Source: Otis tarda (Eukaryota > Chordata > Aves > Otidiformes > Otididae). From it: a stretch of 64,000 nucleotides of DNA. The DNA lies in contig CM048557.1 of assembly GCA_026413225.1 (NCBI GenBank), forward strand, positions 70,174,987 to 70,238,986. The letters run 5' to 3'. Positions 34,650-47,600 of the stretch are shown here, piece by piece. Positions within the stretch are counted from its first letter, which is position 1. Each line of letters opens with the position of its first letter. Under the pieces are notes generated by a model. It saw only the letters and a list, made by a program, of their open reading frames with translations, had not been told where the DNA came from and made no database searches. The translations under genes were made by a program, and so were the position numbers.

Positions 34650-35900
34650 ACCGGAGTCCGTTCGACAGCTGGCTCCCACCTGACGGCGTTCCAGAACGGC
34701 CCGAGGGAGCCGCGGCACCACCCGCACCCCCGCGGCAACGCAGGCTCCCCGCCGCGGCCGGGCCCAGCCTCACGCACAGCCGGCGGCAGCAGCCGCACAC
34801 CCCCGCAACTCAACTCCCGGGCTCAATAACTAAACAACTATCAGACAACTGCGCGCACCAGCTTTAAATAATTGATGCCAACACATATCATTTAGCCGTT
34901 TCAATCACGCACGAATCGCGTACGATACCGGCGTGTATAAACCGAAAAACGTTTAGGAAAAAACACAAACGGGCAGCCGCACGGCAGCCTCCCCGCACCT
35001 CCTCCTCCGCGCCACACGCCGCGTTTCACAGCCCTGATAAGCAGCTGCGGGAACTCCCAGGGCCGGCGCCGCCGGGGCCCGCCCGGTGAGTAACGCCGTG
35101 CTGGCGGGAACACCGCACGGCGCCCCGCACCGCGAGGCGCCCGGAGCCGGCCCGCTATCTGCCCGGAGGCTCGGCGGCCGCTACAGCGTACAAAGCACAG
35201 ACAAAATACGCCAGGGAGTGCAAAGGGCGGGCAGGCCGGTTCTTCCAAGCGCCCTGCCGGCCCGCGGAGCGGCGGCGGGAGCCAGCGGGGCGACCGCCGC
35301 GGCAGGCGGACAGCGTCCCTCGGGCGCGGCGCACCCCGCCCGCCTCGGCCTCCCGCCCCGCAGCGCTGGTCCCGGCCCTCCCCGCGGTGCCTCGGCCGCC
35401 CTCCCCCAGCGCTGGGCCCGCGCTCCCGGCCCGGCCCGGCCCGGCCCCGGTACCGGTACCTGCCGCGGGGCCGCCGACCGCCAGCGCGCCGCGCGCCTGC
35501 CGCCGCCGGGCCTCAGGAAGAGCGGACTGCGCCTGCGCGCAGAGCACCGCGCCTGCGCACAGCATCCCGCCAGCGCAGAGCATGCGCCCCTTACTCCCGC
35601 CGCGCATGCGCCCGGGCCGCTCCCCCCCCCCCCCAACCACTACCCCGCCAAATGGCGACGCTGCTTCCCTCCCTCCCCCGCTCAGGCAAAGAGGCGGCGG
35701 CCGCAGCGTTACAGAAATAAAGCCGTTTATTCGCCTCAGCGGCCCGGGGCAACGCGTGCAGTGCCGGCAGCGGGGGGGACCGGGTGGGACAAGGTGCGGT
35801 TGCCGTGGCTTTACCGGGGGAAGGGGAAGGGTCGTCTCCCCCTCCCTCTCCCCCAGAGCCGGCGGCCGCCGCAGTTGTACACTCCCGTGCAGGTGAGCAC
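34650..35900. promoter_or_regulatory. CpG island, probable PRPF39 promoter with clustered NRF1-type sites
   Basis: Very high GC with dense CpG. Between 35526 and 35612 there are about five NRF1-like elements: GCGCATGCGC at 35602-35611 is a perfect palindromic core, and GCGCCTGCGCGC, GCGCCTGCGCAC, CAGCGCAGAG and GCATGCGCC are near matches. On the minus strand a strong donor, CGGCAG/GTACCGG, follows 35460. A non-coding PRPF39 exon ending at 35460 and starting within or above the NRF1 cluster is a reasonable inference. Two large opposing open frames here are low-complexity artefacts. Confidence 0.6.
35716..35731. terminator. Overlapping-orientation polyadenylation hexamers
   Basis: AATAAA on the plus strand at 35716-35721 and AATAAA on the minus strand at 35726-35731 lie four bases apart. 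The minus one could be a distal signal for TOGARAM1. No plus-strand gene is known to end here. Confidence 0.3.
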
Positions 35901-36104
35901 GCCCAGCCCCCAAGCAAACGTTACCGTACCGCAACAGCTGCTGCAGCAAGCTAATACTGCACAACTGGGGAAGTGGATTAAAAAAATACATATTTTCCCA
36001 CAAATACCATACAAAACCCTGTTGTACTGTGTAACTGTCTCTGGATTTCCTTCTGCTGACCCATGTAAGGCTTAGAGTCAAAACGCGGCCGTGTGAACAG
36101 TCTG

Positions 36105-36110
36105 TTTATT
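36105..36110 (-). terminator. Candidate polyadenylation signal of TOGARAM1
   Basis: AATAAA on the minus strand, about 260 bases after the TOGARAM1 stop codon, the first such hexamer downstream. The sequence between it and the stop shows no open frame of note. Confidence 0.6.
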
Positions 36111-36369
36111 CGTTAGCAATCTGACATCCACCACTACGAACAGGGCGCTGCGCGGCGTCTCCCGAAGAGCAGCGCAGAGGAGCAGCGGTGCCTTTTCCTC
36201 TGTTGCCTGTGGCCATGCTGGCAGCAGCAAGGGGAGCCAGCCCCAGCACCCAGCCCAGCACCGGAACCGGCAACACGGGGACAGCCCCACGCGTCTCCAT
36301 GTAAACAGCTGTCTGTCTGTCCAGGTCAGTCGGCTGGTTGAGTTTCACGCGCACCCAGAGACTGGTATT

Positions 36370-39300
36370 TTAGGTTGCTATCTCCAGAAATTCTTCTAAA
36401 CTCTTCTTGATGTGCAGCGGCTGAGATGCAGCGTGAGTTAACAGACTCTGACCCATCTGTGCAAAAAGTGCTTTTGATAATTTCGCTGTGGCTGTCCGGA
36501 TGTTTCCTCCGGCCGCAGGCAAGGAGCCGCTGTTTGTCATGTTTCCCAGGAGGTGCCAAAGGACAACGAGAACTTTTTGCTCCACAGCATAAGGCTTCCG
36601 CGGGTATAACTCCGTAACAAGATCTGCAAGAAAGTCAACAGGCCATCAAGGAGTGTTTGAGGACAATTTTTAAAATACAGTTTGGAAGTGATGCCCTGCT
36701 TTGAGAGGTGTTTAAACGCACTTAATGTCAAATCATCTTCTCAAAGCAACTAACGAAGGCATGCTGTGGACAAGAGCTTGTCTGTTGCAACAGCATCTGC
36801 GCTCCAATAAAACATACCACGATTCCCTACAAACACCTCTTTCGTCCTCTCTCAGGAGTTACACAGTAGCACTGGTACTGCTGCTAATTACTATTTTCCA
36901 TTAAATTAGAACAAGTAAAAGAAACAAAGCCGTTTTAATTTTTTAGCTATGATTATGATAAGGACCGTTATTTCTCACAGTGCACTGTGTAACATCTGGT
37001 ATTTGATGACTTCCCCCTCTGTCTCAGAAATACACTGCAGGTATTTGAGTCTGAGGAACAAAGTGACCTTATAGTATAAATATACATAGGGTGAAGCATG
37101 TTCCCTAAACTTAGACAATTAAATCATTCATTAAGCGTTTAACTGGCAAATGCTTGCCTTTCTGCTAGCATGTGTATGAACTCTTCTCATATATGTAACA
37201 CAAACTACTCCAAAAAATCCCAGCAAGGGATGACTGTTGAAAGGCTGGTGACTAACACGTTCAGAAGGCATAAATTCAGGAGTATTTCAGGAACAGGCTG
37301 GCCATTATGTTATTTAGTTCAATTTCACCGCTACTACACACAGAACTCTGAAAGTAAGCCAAATGCTGTCTGTTTGGTTCAGCGTATTCCCCATAAAGAC
37401 ATGCCTTGTTCATTTAAATCATCACAGCAAAATTCAGCACTCCTGCGAGTAACAATCCTCAATGTTAAGATATGTAAGTAAATTCCGATTAAAATTTGTC
37501 TTCAATTTTGTCTTTAAATTTCTGACACCAGTTTAGGAAGACGACCACTATGAAGTCTGACATTTTTGTGGTGACTGCGGCTCAGCTTGCCAGCTCGTCT
37601 CCTTTACGGCTGAGCCCCAGTGTGTATTACCAAAAACTTTAAAATGAGAACAAGTCCCAACTGCGAAAAGTAAAAAGGTACAGAAGTAAAATTCAGGAAC
37701 GGGGAGGAGGCAGCCTCAGAGAACAGCGTATTTCCTGTGCTGGCAAACCTCAGAAAGAGCAGTCAGTCACACCTGGCAAGGGTGTGAGGGAATAGGCACT
37801 GGGAGAGGGAATACGATTTGAGGGGAGTGAGGCGGGCAAGCCTGCGCTGCTCAGTCGGCCCCGCGCCTCTGGCCGGCACAGGATCAGATGTTTGCCGACC
37901 GGGCAGAGCCAGGCACCGGGGGAGACCCAGGTCCCGGTACAGTACAACCCCCTTAGTCACCGCCAGAATGAAACTCACTACAAAACAAACCCCCTCTCTG
38001 ATTCCACATTAAAGTTACTCTCAGCTGAAGGTATTCATACATCTTCCAGGGGACGATCTGACTACATAACACTTCGTTTTGTCAGCAATAGCTCCGGTGT
38101 GGATTAGAAGGGGGTGAAATTTGACAACTGCCGCATCATTAATGCCCACCATCTACTGTGACAGAAGGGGCGATATTCAGCCACCACCATTCTACAATGA
38201 CTTTGCCTAATGAGGATGGTACACAAACACACAAACATGCAAAGTAAAACATCACTTTACCGGCAAGCTTTTCTGTCATGTCTTGTTTTGCTTTTCCATT
38301 CAGATACTGGGCTTTTGTGCAGAATGGCTGGAGAAGCAAATAGTTGTCTAAATGGAAGGAACAAAATATGTTAAAATTTTTAAACAAAAAATTAAACAGT
38401 CTGGAAATAAACACAATATGGAAAAATGTAGGAAAGAACCTTAGTGATGAGATACTAACTTCAAAAAACACGGTGATGTATTTCAGGGCATAAAAAGACA
38501 CTTAACAAGCCCTAACTCCTACAACCTGGTAAAAAGTAGCGTATTCATTTACTGAAAATGCGAAGATTCTGCTCCAAAGCCAAAACAGTTGAGGAAGGAA
38601 AATAGTTGTGGCATACACGAATCCTCAAGAATCTAGTTCTTTGGCCTGTGTAAGAGATTCAGCAGTGTGGCAAGCTCCTGGATAATGAAACACAGAATCA
38701 CGCAGAATGGATGAGGCAGGAGGTGACCTCTGGAGATCATCTGGTCCAACCCCGCTGCTCAAGCAGGGCCACTGCAGCCGGTTGCCCAGGACCGTGTCCA
38801 GACGGCTTCTGAGCATCTCCAAGGGTGGAGATGCCACAGCTTCCCTGGGCAACCTGTGCCAGCGCTCGGTCACCCTGACAGCAAAAATCCCAACCACCCA
38901 TGCACTTAGGACAAGCCCAGCTAGCTGTTCCTCTTCATTGGACTGGCAAAATATCTAGATGACTCGTATGCTTTAAAAAGTATGAGAATAAAAACAATGA
39001 TCCGTTACACAATGTAATGATTGGATGGAAACTACTGTAACGAGTAACTCTTTAAATTTAAAAGCTAATTAATACAATTAAAACACTTTACAATTAAAAG
39101 AGAGTAAGTTACTCACCTAAGTGTTGACATAGAGCCTGAATAACGTTTGTGGCAGCCGCATAAATCCCTGGATTTTTGGAGTTCAGGTTGTTGTCTACCA
39201 TGGCAGGAATTAGCATGTTGATCACAGGCGATAAATTGTCTTTCAGCAATGGAATCATCTTGTGCATTGTCTCCAAAGCCACCTGATTTACTTTGCTGTT

Positions 39301-41408
39301 TGAGTCATGTAAGCGAGATTTGAAAGCATCAAAGATCTGAAAAAGTATCCAAACAGCATTAATTGGAATTGACAATTACTGTTTGAGGTGGATATTATGT
39401 TTCCTCCTCTATCGTTACACTTTAATTGTCCATCTTAGCAAGAGAAGGCTCTGATATGCAAATACTTGTGATATATTTTTTTTAGCAACTAAAGCAACAA
39501 TTTGCATTTTCGTACTGTCTATTATTCAACCCTATCTCACCTCATCTGAATTTGAATCATTCCTATACAACGTGATGGAGGTAAACAAGCCATCTGTAGC
39601 TTTCACTATTACTAATATTTTCTGCAAGCAAATATTTTTAGCAAGACATAGCTCTACTTAGCAAAAATAATGTTTTAAAGGGTTCAGAAACATTCACAGT
39701 TAAGATATTGTAGAGTTTCACAGAAGTATTTCGTGGTTCCACAGCAGAGACACTGCACTGTTAAAAAACAATCTTGATTTTCCTTTCACTAGATCTATCT
39801 TTAGTTTACAACTCTTGGACCTCATCATAGTATTTTTCTGCTAAAGAACCTCCTTTCCTATTAGAAAGGATACTTACTTTATGTTTACCATAAGAAAGAC
39901 CTTTCCTCACCTTCTCCTAGATAAAAAAGCAGGCAGAACTTGCAGCTGTGTTTCAGAGAGTTTTTCAGATCTTGATTTGTCCTTGATGCTTTTTTTGAAA
40001 CCTGTTCCAATATTTTGGTATTTACTCAAGCAGAGGCATGAAAAACTGCATGCAGTATTCCAGAAATATTTAAATGAGTGCTATCTCTGAGTGAAAACTT
40101 TCAGCTTCTTCCTCCTACTTATTTCCTTTACTACCTTTGTAGCATACAAAGGGTGCATAGAGCGCACCCTCAGCAAGTTCACCGACGGCACCAAGCTGTG
40201 TGGTGCTGTCGACACGCTGGAAGGCAGGGATGCCATCCAGAGGGACCTGGGCAGGCTGGAGAGGTGGGCCCGTGCCAACCTCATGGAGTTCAACCAGGCC
40301 AAGTGCAAGGTCCTGCACCTGGGTCAGGGCAATCCCAGGCACAAATCCAGGCTGGGCGGGGAATGGATGGAGAGCAGCCCTGAGGAGAAGGACTTGGGGG
40401 TGCTGGTGGACGAGAAGCTCAACATGATCCAGCAATGTGCGCTTGCGGCCCGGAAGGCCAACCGCATCCTGGGCTGCACCCCCAGCAGCGTGGGCAGCAG
40501 GGCGAGGGAGGGGATTCTGCCCCTCTGCTCTGCCTTGGTGAAACCTGACCCGCAGCACTGTGTCCAGCTCCGGAGCCCCCAACATCAGAAGGACGTGGAG
40601 CTGCTGGAGAGGGTCCAGAGGAGGCCACGCAGATGCTGAGAGGGCTGGAGCAGCTCTGCTGTGAGGCCAGGCTGAGAGAGCTGGGGCTGTTCAGCCTGGA
40701 GAAGAGGAGGCTCCGGGGAGACCTGAGAGCGGCTCCCAGTGCCCAAAGGGGGCTGCAGGAAAGGTGGGGAGAGACTCTTCAGCAGGGCCTGGTGTGGTAG
40801 GACGAGGGGTGATGGTTTTAAAATAGAGGGAGCTAGATCCAGACTGGATATAAGGAAAAAATTTTTTACACTGAGAGTGGTGGAACAGTGGCCCAGGTTG
40901 CCCAGAGAGGCAGTGGATGCCCCATCCCTGGAAACATTCCAGGCCAGGTTGGACGGGGCTCTGAGCAACCTGATCTGGTTGGAGATGTCCCTGCTCCTGG
41001 CAGGGGGTTGGACTGGGTGGGCTTTGAAGGTCCCTTCCAACCCAAACCAGTCTGTGATTCTATGATACGTATCTGCCCCTTGAGCATACCTGACCCATTC
41101 CTCAACGTTTTCCTGTTAATCAGATGTTCTTATTGAAAGAGGGAGCCAAGATTTTTATCAGAAAACTTTGTGACACAACTTCAAAGACCTTTGAAATAAA
41201 AGGTTTTCATAAAGTTACCTTCACAATGTTTGCAACAACAAAGCCTTGATTCTTCTCTGTATCTGATAACAGCTGCTTAATGCCATTTATTCGATCACGG
41301 AAGTCTTTTGCATTCAATAAACCTGTAATGTCTTTAACATATTCTTCATTTTCTAGTGAATTACGAGGAGCTGGTTTTCTTGTGACTTCGCGGGCTTCTG
41401 TAGTCTCT
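36370..41408 (-). CDS. TOGARAM1: TOGARAM1 C-terminal TOG4 exons
   Basis: Exons 41219-41408, 39117-39336, 38261-38347 and 36370-36623 encode a HEAT-like helical array: [20 protein letters not shown], then [79 protein letters not shown] and [11 protein letters not shown]. These words agree closely with the human protein as I remember it. TOG folds of this kind bind tubulin or the lattice through intra-repeat loops. The exon 38261-38347 also looks open in another frame; only the frame reading [12 protein letters not shown] joins both neighbours. Confidence 0.93.
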
Positions 41409-41624
41409 CTGTTGGAAAGGAAAAAGTTATTCAGTGAACACGTAAGCAAGCTGAAACAGGAGCCTTTAATCTCAGACATGCTCTTTCCATCTAAATGCAA
41501 ATATCAAAAGTAAACAGAGAATCTTCTGCTGGAGGACTTTCCTTTAAACATGGTGATTTCAAAAAATCACCTAGCAGTAATTGTTGTTCCAGAAGTCTCA
41601 ATATCTGTTCCACTCTAAATGCAC

Positions 41625-41655
<31 letters not shown>

Positions 41656-44600
41656 CACACCTATCACATAAGAGAAGCCACAGCTAGGCAGGAGCCCTGT
41701 CCTGCTTCACGTTTCTTTATGAGAAAGTTTCTGTAGTTTAATTTGTTATTCTCAAAGTACTTTAAACACTGATCTCAGTCTAGGTGGCACCTATGCAACT
41801 TGCCATGCTGAGACAGAAATTCAACAACTCTTCACAGAGGATTTTGAGACAATTTTTCTGTAGCATCTAATCTTACTAGACAGTCATGGAAAGAATTATA
41901 AAATCTGTGGAATCACTTCTGTGCCTAGATAAGTATCTTGCATTGACAGACCAGTCCAGATACCATTAGCTCATTCCTAATTTGTAGGGGACGCGGGGGG
42001 GAAGACTATGGTGGAGAATGGAATAAGCATCTTTCTTCCATTTTCAAATTCAAAACTATCAGGTCTGTGAGAACAAAAGGTGGCATCAAAACCTCCTGTC
42101 CTACTAGTGTATCACGGGCCACTAAAAGTACCCAAATCAAAGATAAGAGAGTCTTTGGCACAATGCAGTAAGTGGCACCTCTTCTAGGGAAGCAGATACG
42201 TAGTTTTACATGCCAAAGCAAAATGTACCACCAAATGTGGAATTAGTTATTACACTGAATAGTAGAGAGCGCGTTAAAGAGATCTGTTCCTTCAGCCTGG
42301 AGGCAGTCACAGCCCCTATGAACTCTATATTCTTGGACGCAGTGCAGTTTTTTGGCTTGGTTTAAATTTTTGGAGGCTTCTTTTTCCGTTCAATAGAAGA
42401 CAAAACAGAAAACTTAAAATGGACAAAGTATATCCTAAAACCTTCAGCACCCCCAGTTAGGATCTAACTAAATACTTAGTGTCCTGGTAAGTGTGCAAAT
42501 TTGCACTGCCACTATCACTATCATGTTTTTTCTATAGAGTCAGAACTGCAATATCTTTAACAGATGGTGACATTCCAAGTGTTTGGTGTACTGTGTGTGT
42601 TCTCATAGGCAGTCAATAGACAAATTAACTGCAAAATGCACAAAGCCATTTTAATATTACCAGTTATCCTGTTTAAAAGAGCTTATCTGGGACATGTCAA
42701 GTTTTTCCTTTTCCTTCAGGTATGTTTAATTTTCACAACCCTGTTGTGAGTGTTTCTATACTCTCTTCTCACGGTGAGGCTGTTGTCCTAGAGTCAAGTC
42801 ACCAACAGGGTAAAACACTGAAGATCATTACCTGTCAGTGTTGTTGAGAGCATCTCTGGAAGTAGATGATGACCTTGAATGTCCAACACTACCAGTATGG
42901 GAACGTCTTCCTTTTGCTGAGGGTGTATCTAACGGGATCTCCCCCAAACCCTGCACAAAGATGCAACCGTTAGTTAACAGGGCTGACACAGTTCCGCACT
43001 GCTGGAGACCCTGAAAAGCAAGTGTGATGGCCGTGCAAGGCGCAGTAGCAAAGTACATTGGATGCAGTGTGCCTGCAAGGAGTAAAGGCGCGCACAGGGC
43101 AGCTAACAAGCAGCACCTTGCCGCGCTGTGGTCACTTGATTACTTGTCCTGCTCTGAAGGCGCTCCCCTCGTTCCCTGCAGAATCACTGTCTACACCTAA
43201 TGCCACTAGTACACGTTTACATTTCTCAGCTGTGAAACAAGAGCTTTTCACATACCTTTTCACGCAGATTGCTAACAGATTCCTTAATGTAAGGCAAATC
43301 CTTGGCTGGCACGTACTTTTCAAGCGTTTTATCAAAATCGGGATGAGTCATCATACTGAAGAGCATCTTTCGACCATAATACCTGCAGGGCAACAGACCA
43401 TCACATAGCATCCATAAACACAGATTTGCTTTGTAACTCCACTGATAATTACAGGTGTGTAATTCCAGAATACAAAAGTACAGGAAGATTGCTATCTATA
43501 CTAGCTAACCAGATACGCTTTTCATCCTCCCACAAAGAAACTATGCTCAAGAATCACTATTTAATCAATAACTGAGCAAATTACTGAGAACAGTCTTTCA
43601 TTTCAGCCATCTTTAAACAGGATGGCCCAGCCCCGTCAGCCAGACAGCGTGGGTCCCAGTGCCGGCATTCCCTCCGCGGCCTGCATCTCGTCTGTGCCCA
43701 GCAGAGTACGGCCTTTGAACCCCTCTTCTTCCTGCAGCCAGGCCGGGCACAGCTGCAGCAGCAGACAGGCAATTCCTGTCACATACGCTGTCTTGGCAGT
43801 GTTAGGTTAACGGTTGGACTCTATGACCAACGTAAATGATTCTGTGATTCTATCCTCTGTCACTGCAGAGGAACACACACTGTGCTTGTGATGCAGAGGT
43901 TTCAGCCACCTGGAATGTGCTTAGCGTAGCTATTAACCTTACTGACCTTGTTTGCTGTGAGCTGTCCTGTGCAAACCTGGCTATCGCAGGGAAAATCCGA
44001 TCTGCCACAGCTTTGGTTCCAGACAGAATCCACTCTGGCCCCATACGTTCTACAATGTCCGACAGGTGCTGGGCCGTGCATCTTCTCACCGCTGAATGCA
44101 GGTGGCTAAAGAAAACACAGCTGCTTAGTAAAAACTCATGACAGAAGTTAAACAGCAGTATTTATGTGGCTACCAAATACGGTATACACGTTTTCTTTTC
44201 TCATCTTTGGCATAATCTACAACTAGTATAGTGCTGATATGCAGGTACTTATTCTGGCTGACAGAAAAGACATTGTGGAGCAAAGACAAGCAACTTTATT
44301 TACAAGGATAATGCATTGGATTGAATTTCATTCACTTGGAATCCCAAACTACAAGAATGCAGAATGAAAAAAAGAATAATTATATCCTTTTTGTTTAATG
44401 TCAGTTTCAAACTCTAACTGTGGCTTTTGGATTAACAAAACTAGTACTTTTCTTCTTTTTAGAATTTAATTTCTAGTTTTCCTTAAAATAATAGTAAAAT
44501 ATCTCAGAAAGCACACTACTAAGTGTTCTTTCCATCAACTTTATGAAAAACTAGTCCCTATGCTCAGAAACATGTGTATTTTACATTCATTTAAAAGTCA

Positions 44601-47600
44601 AATAAAGCAGTATTCTGTTGACTTCTAAAAATCTAGTGGAAGTCTAGTTTCTACAAAACAGGGCCAGTAAACACCTATGCTGATGACAACGAGAGAAAAG
44701 CTGGCATCGATTTTCAAACTTGTGCAGCAAACTGACCTGTTATATAAATTCTGCTGTACCTGCTGAGCCCACGTTTTCAGAGTACACAATTCTGCAAATT
44801 CAAACTTTTCCAATTTTATTTTGATCTTTGGATTAAAAATCCTACTTTGAGGACAGTTTCACTGCACAGTAAGTGAGACATTTGTGGGGCTCATCGTTCA
44901 TGGGGAAAAACAGGTTTAAAGGAGAGAGCGAAGGAAAGGGATTGGGTACGCTACATCAGCAGCTCCCCAGCTCTGCAGTTGGACACGGACATCCAGCGTT
45001 CTTCCCGAATGACTGTGTTTGCCTTTCACCAAGATTACACTGCACAAAGCAGCTTCAAGCTTGACTTTTAAAATCTGTGAAATACAATCACTTTCAGATC
45101 TAGTCCTGGAATCACGCTCTGGGATCACACTCTATTCACAGAGGTGAGTTCACAGCAATAATCCAGTATCTTTAGAGCAGCATCTCACAGAAGCAAATAA
45201 AAAAGTTTCTAATTATTCTTGTTGGTAAAGACAAAACCAACTTTGTAGCTGATGAAGAATCAGCTTGAAATGTGTTGACCAGAAATAGGTAAAGTTTAAA
45301 AGATCTTAGGAATTGTAGGCAAAACATTAACTGTTAACTTGAACACATCAGTTCTGGTGAACATAAGCAATTAAATGTATAAACCACATTTAGAAAAGTT
45401 ACGCTTTGGGTAATTCCACAGCTGTGTCAAACAACCTTTCTGCTTTGTACTGCAGACACATACCATTTTTCTCCCAAATTTCATTTGGAAAGATTATTCT
45501 CCTATTCACTCTTACGGCCTCTAGAGAGGATAGCTCCAGATACGCCGCGTGGGCTTTGCTGCTAATACGGCCAGAGCTTCCTGAGGATGATACTCGAGAA
45601 GCTGTAACTCACAGTGTTAGGCCATCCACTGATGTGTTGTGCATGAAAAACATAATGTACTCCATGATTTAGACACTGCTTTAATTGAAGTCTTAGCTGT
45701 GAAGAAATTAATCCCTGCTTCAAATGCTGTATTCAGTCTCACAGCTCAGATAAATTTGACGCCCTAGATATCTGAAAACATATCTGAGTTCACAGTTTGG
45801 AGGGGTCAATCTTTACAGGTCTAGAAAACTGTCACTGGAAATGGGGAGATCAGATGTAGACAGTTATGGTCAGGAGTATTGCTTGGCCAGGGATTGCTGA
45901 AGAAAAGAAAGGAGGACATAAACAGATGACTTCACGTGGCTTCTGAATTAAAGCAATGTGCAGTTACTATCTGCTGCTCTTAAATTCACAAAAACAACTA
46001 CATGCGGGCACGTTTCATAAATAATTTAAATCCCAAGGCTGATATTTGCCTTTCAGTTTAGAGCTCAGATAACTGAAGTATAGTTCTCACTGGATTTCGG
46101 AGATAGAATCAGTATATTCCACAGCAACCAGCTTCCCAGGAAATAAAATAGGAAACAAAACATTTTGAATCAAGATTTGTAGCTGTGCAGAAAGTCTGAG
46201 AGTTGATTTATACTGTAGCATCTGAAGTAGTTAATGGAAAGGACGGGCTATGAGAAATGGAGCCTTTTCAATGTCATCTAAGCGATGACAGATCGATAAG
46301 AGATTAAGTAGGTGTATCGCTAACAGACTGGAATGCCTAATGGCTTGATTAAATATGCTGGTACAGGGAATGGGGATATAAAAGAAAGAACAACACACTT
46401 AACAGGGAAAATGAAAGAAAGGAATGTAACTTCTGCTACAGCCTGAGGTGAGCTAGAGGTCAGAATGAAACCATGCAACCAGGAATGGAGGCGTGTCACG
46501 TTTGAGGTACTCAAGAAAATCACGGCCACCACCACTGTAAAGGAGATTAAAATGCAGACAAAAAGACTGTTAACCAGCTGAGTCGAGAGAAGAACAGGAA
46601 ATCCAGCAAGACAGTTGCACGCAGAGAACTGCAAGTTATAAATCATTTTTCTAAATAAAAAGTAGTGCTGAAAACTGAAAGACAGGCATTTGATTGCAGA
46701 GCAAGTGAAAAATGCGAATGCTATCTATGTGAGCTTTACTAGGCAAAGCGAAACAGCAGTTTCTGAAGAACAGTATACTAACAGTGAATACAATTACTGA
46801 AGTCTTGCAAAATGATCAGAAAATATGCCAAGCTCCAAAATCAACAGCCAACTTCTTACATCATGTACAGAAAGAAACAGACGGGCTATATTTCACTTTT
46901 ATGCCAACAAACGTTGCCCTAGGTAGAAGTTTTGCAGAGCTGACCTACTGTATGTTCAAATTTATGACTATTGTAATTTGATTTTTTTTAAAAAAAGACT
47001 ATATTTGATAAACTTAATCTATTCACAAGTTATTTCTTTATAAAATCTTTATAAGAATTACCTTTGCCCTCCATTTATAAGAGAACAAAGTGCACGTGCT
47101 GGAGTCACATTATTAACCATAGCCTTCAGTGCTTTGTCTACCTCTTCCCTTATAAAAGTGTTGGATTCACCAGCTTTGTGCAAAAGGACATTTACTGTAT
47201 TATCTAGTTCTTGATCCATGCTCTTTTTCAGGTAGGTGAACAAATCCCCTAAACAGACCACAGCAGCTCGAGAAACACCTGAGCGTAAATTCTTGACCTG
47301 CACACAGGAAAAACCCAAACAAACAATGAATAATGTTTATAAAATAGACTTTAAAATAATCAAAACTTAATGTTTCCCTTTGTAATTTTTAAGTAACATT
47401 AAAAGCAACTGAGAAATACATTTTAACTTGATTCACAATGTGTGAGAATTAAAATACATGCACATGAAAATCGTTATAAAGTTACAATCTAAATTTTGTC
47501 AGTCTCTTAGCAAATCAGATCAAGTGTTTGTATCTGAAGTATCTCTGCTTTGCTGAACCACAAACTCATCCGTTTGAGACTGTCCAACAGAGGAAAGCTC

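Larger units (their letters stand above)
32615..36104. other. PRPF39 5' region and intergenic space up to the TOGARAM1 3' end
   Basis: The acceptor of the first coding PRPF39 exon is at 32641-32642. The long upstream intron (about 32641-35450) shows no exon, and the only composition feature is the CpG island starting near 34650. A pyrimidine-rich patch near 33190-33420 has minus-strand open reading but no recognisable family. The first PRPF39 exon is expected inside the island. Confidence 0.45.

Noticed and set aside
35086-36081. Two overlapping open frames of about 300 codons on opposite strands
   Set aside because: Both are Pro/Ala/Gly/Arg-rich products of a CpG island, overlap each other antisense, and show no domain. 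They arise because stop codons are rare in GC-rich DNA.
40091-40639. Plus-strand open frame of 182 codons and its antisense partners
   Set aside because: This is CR1 ORF2 text within a dead, frame-broken LINE fragment, not a host gene.
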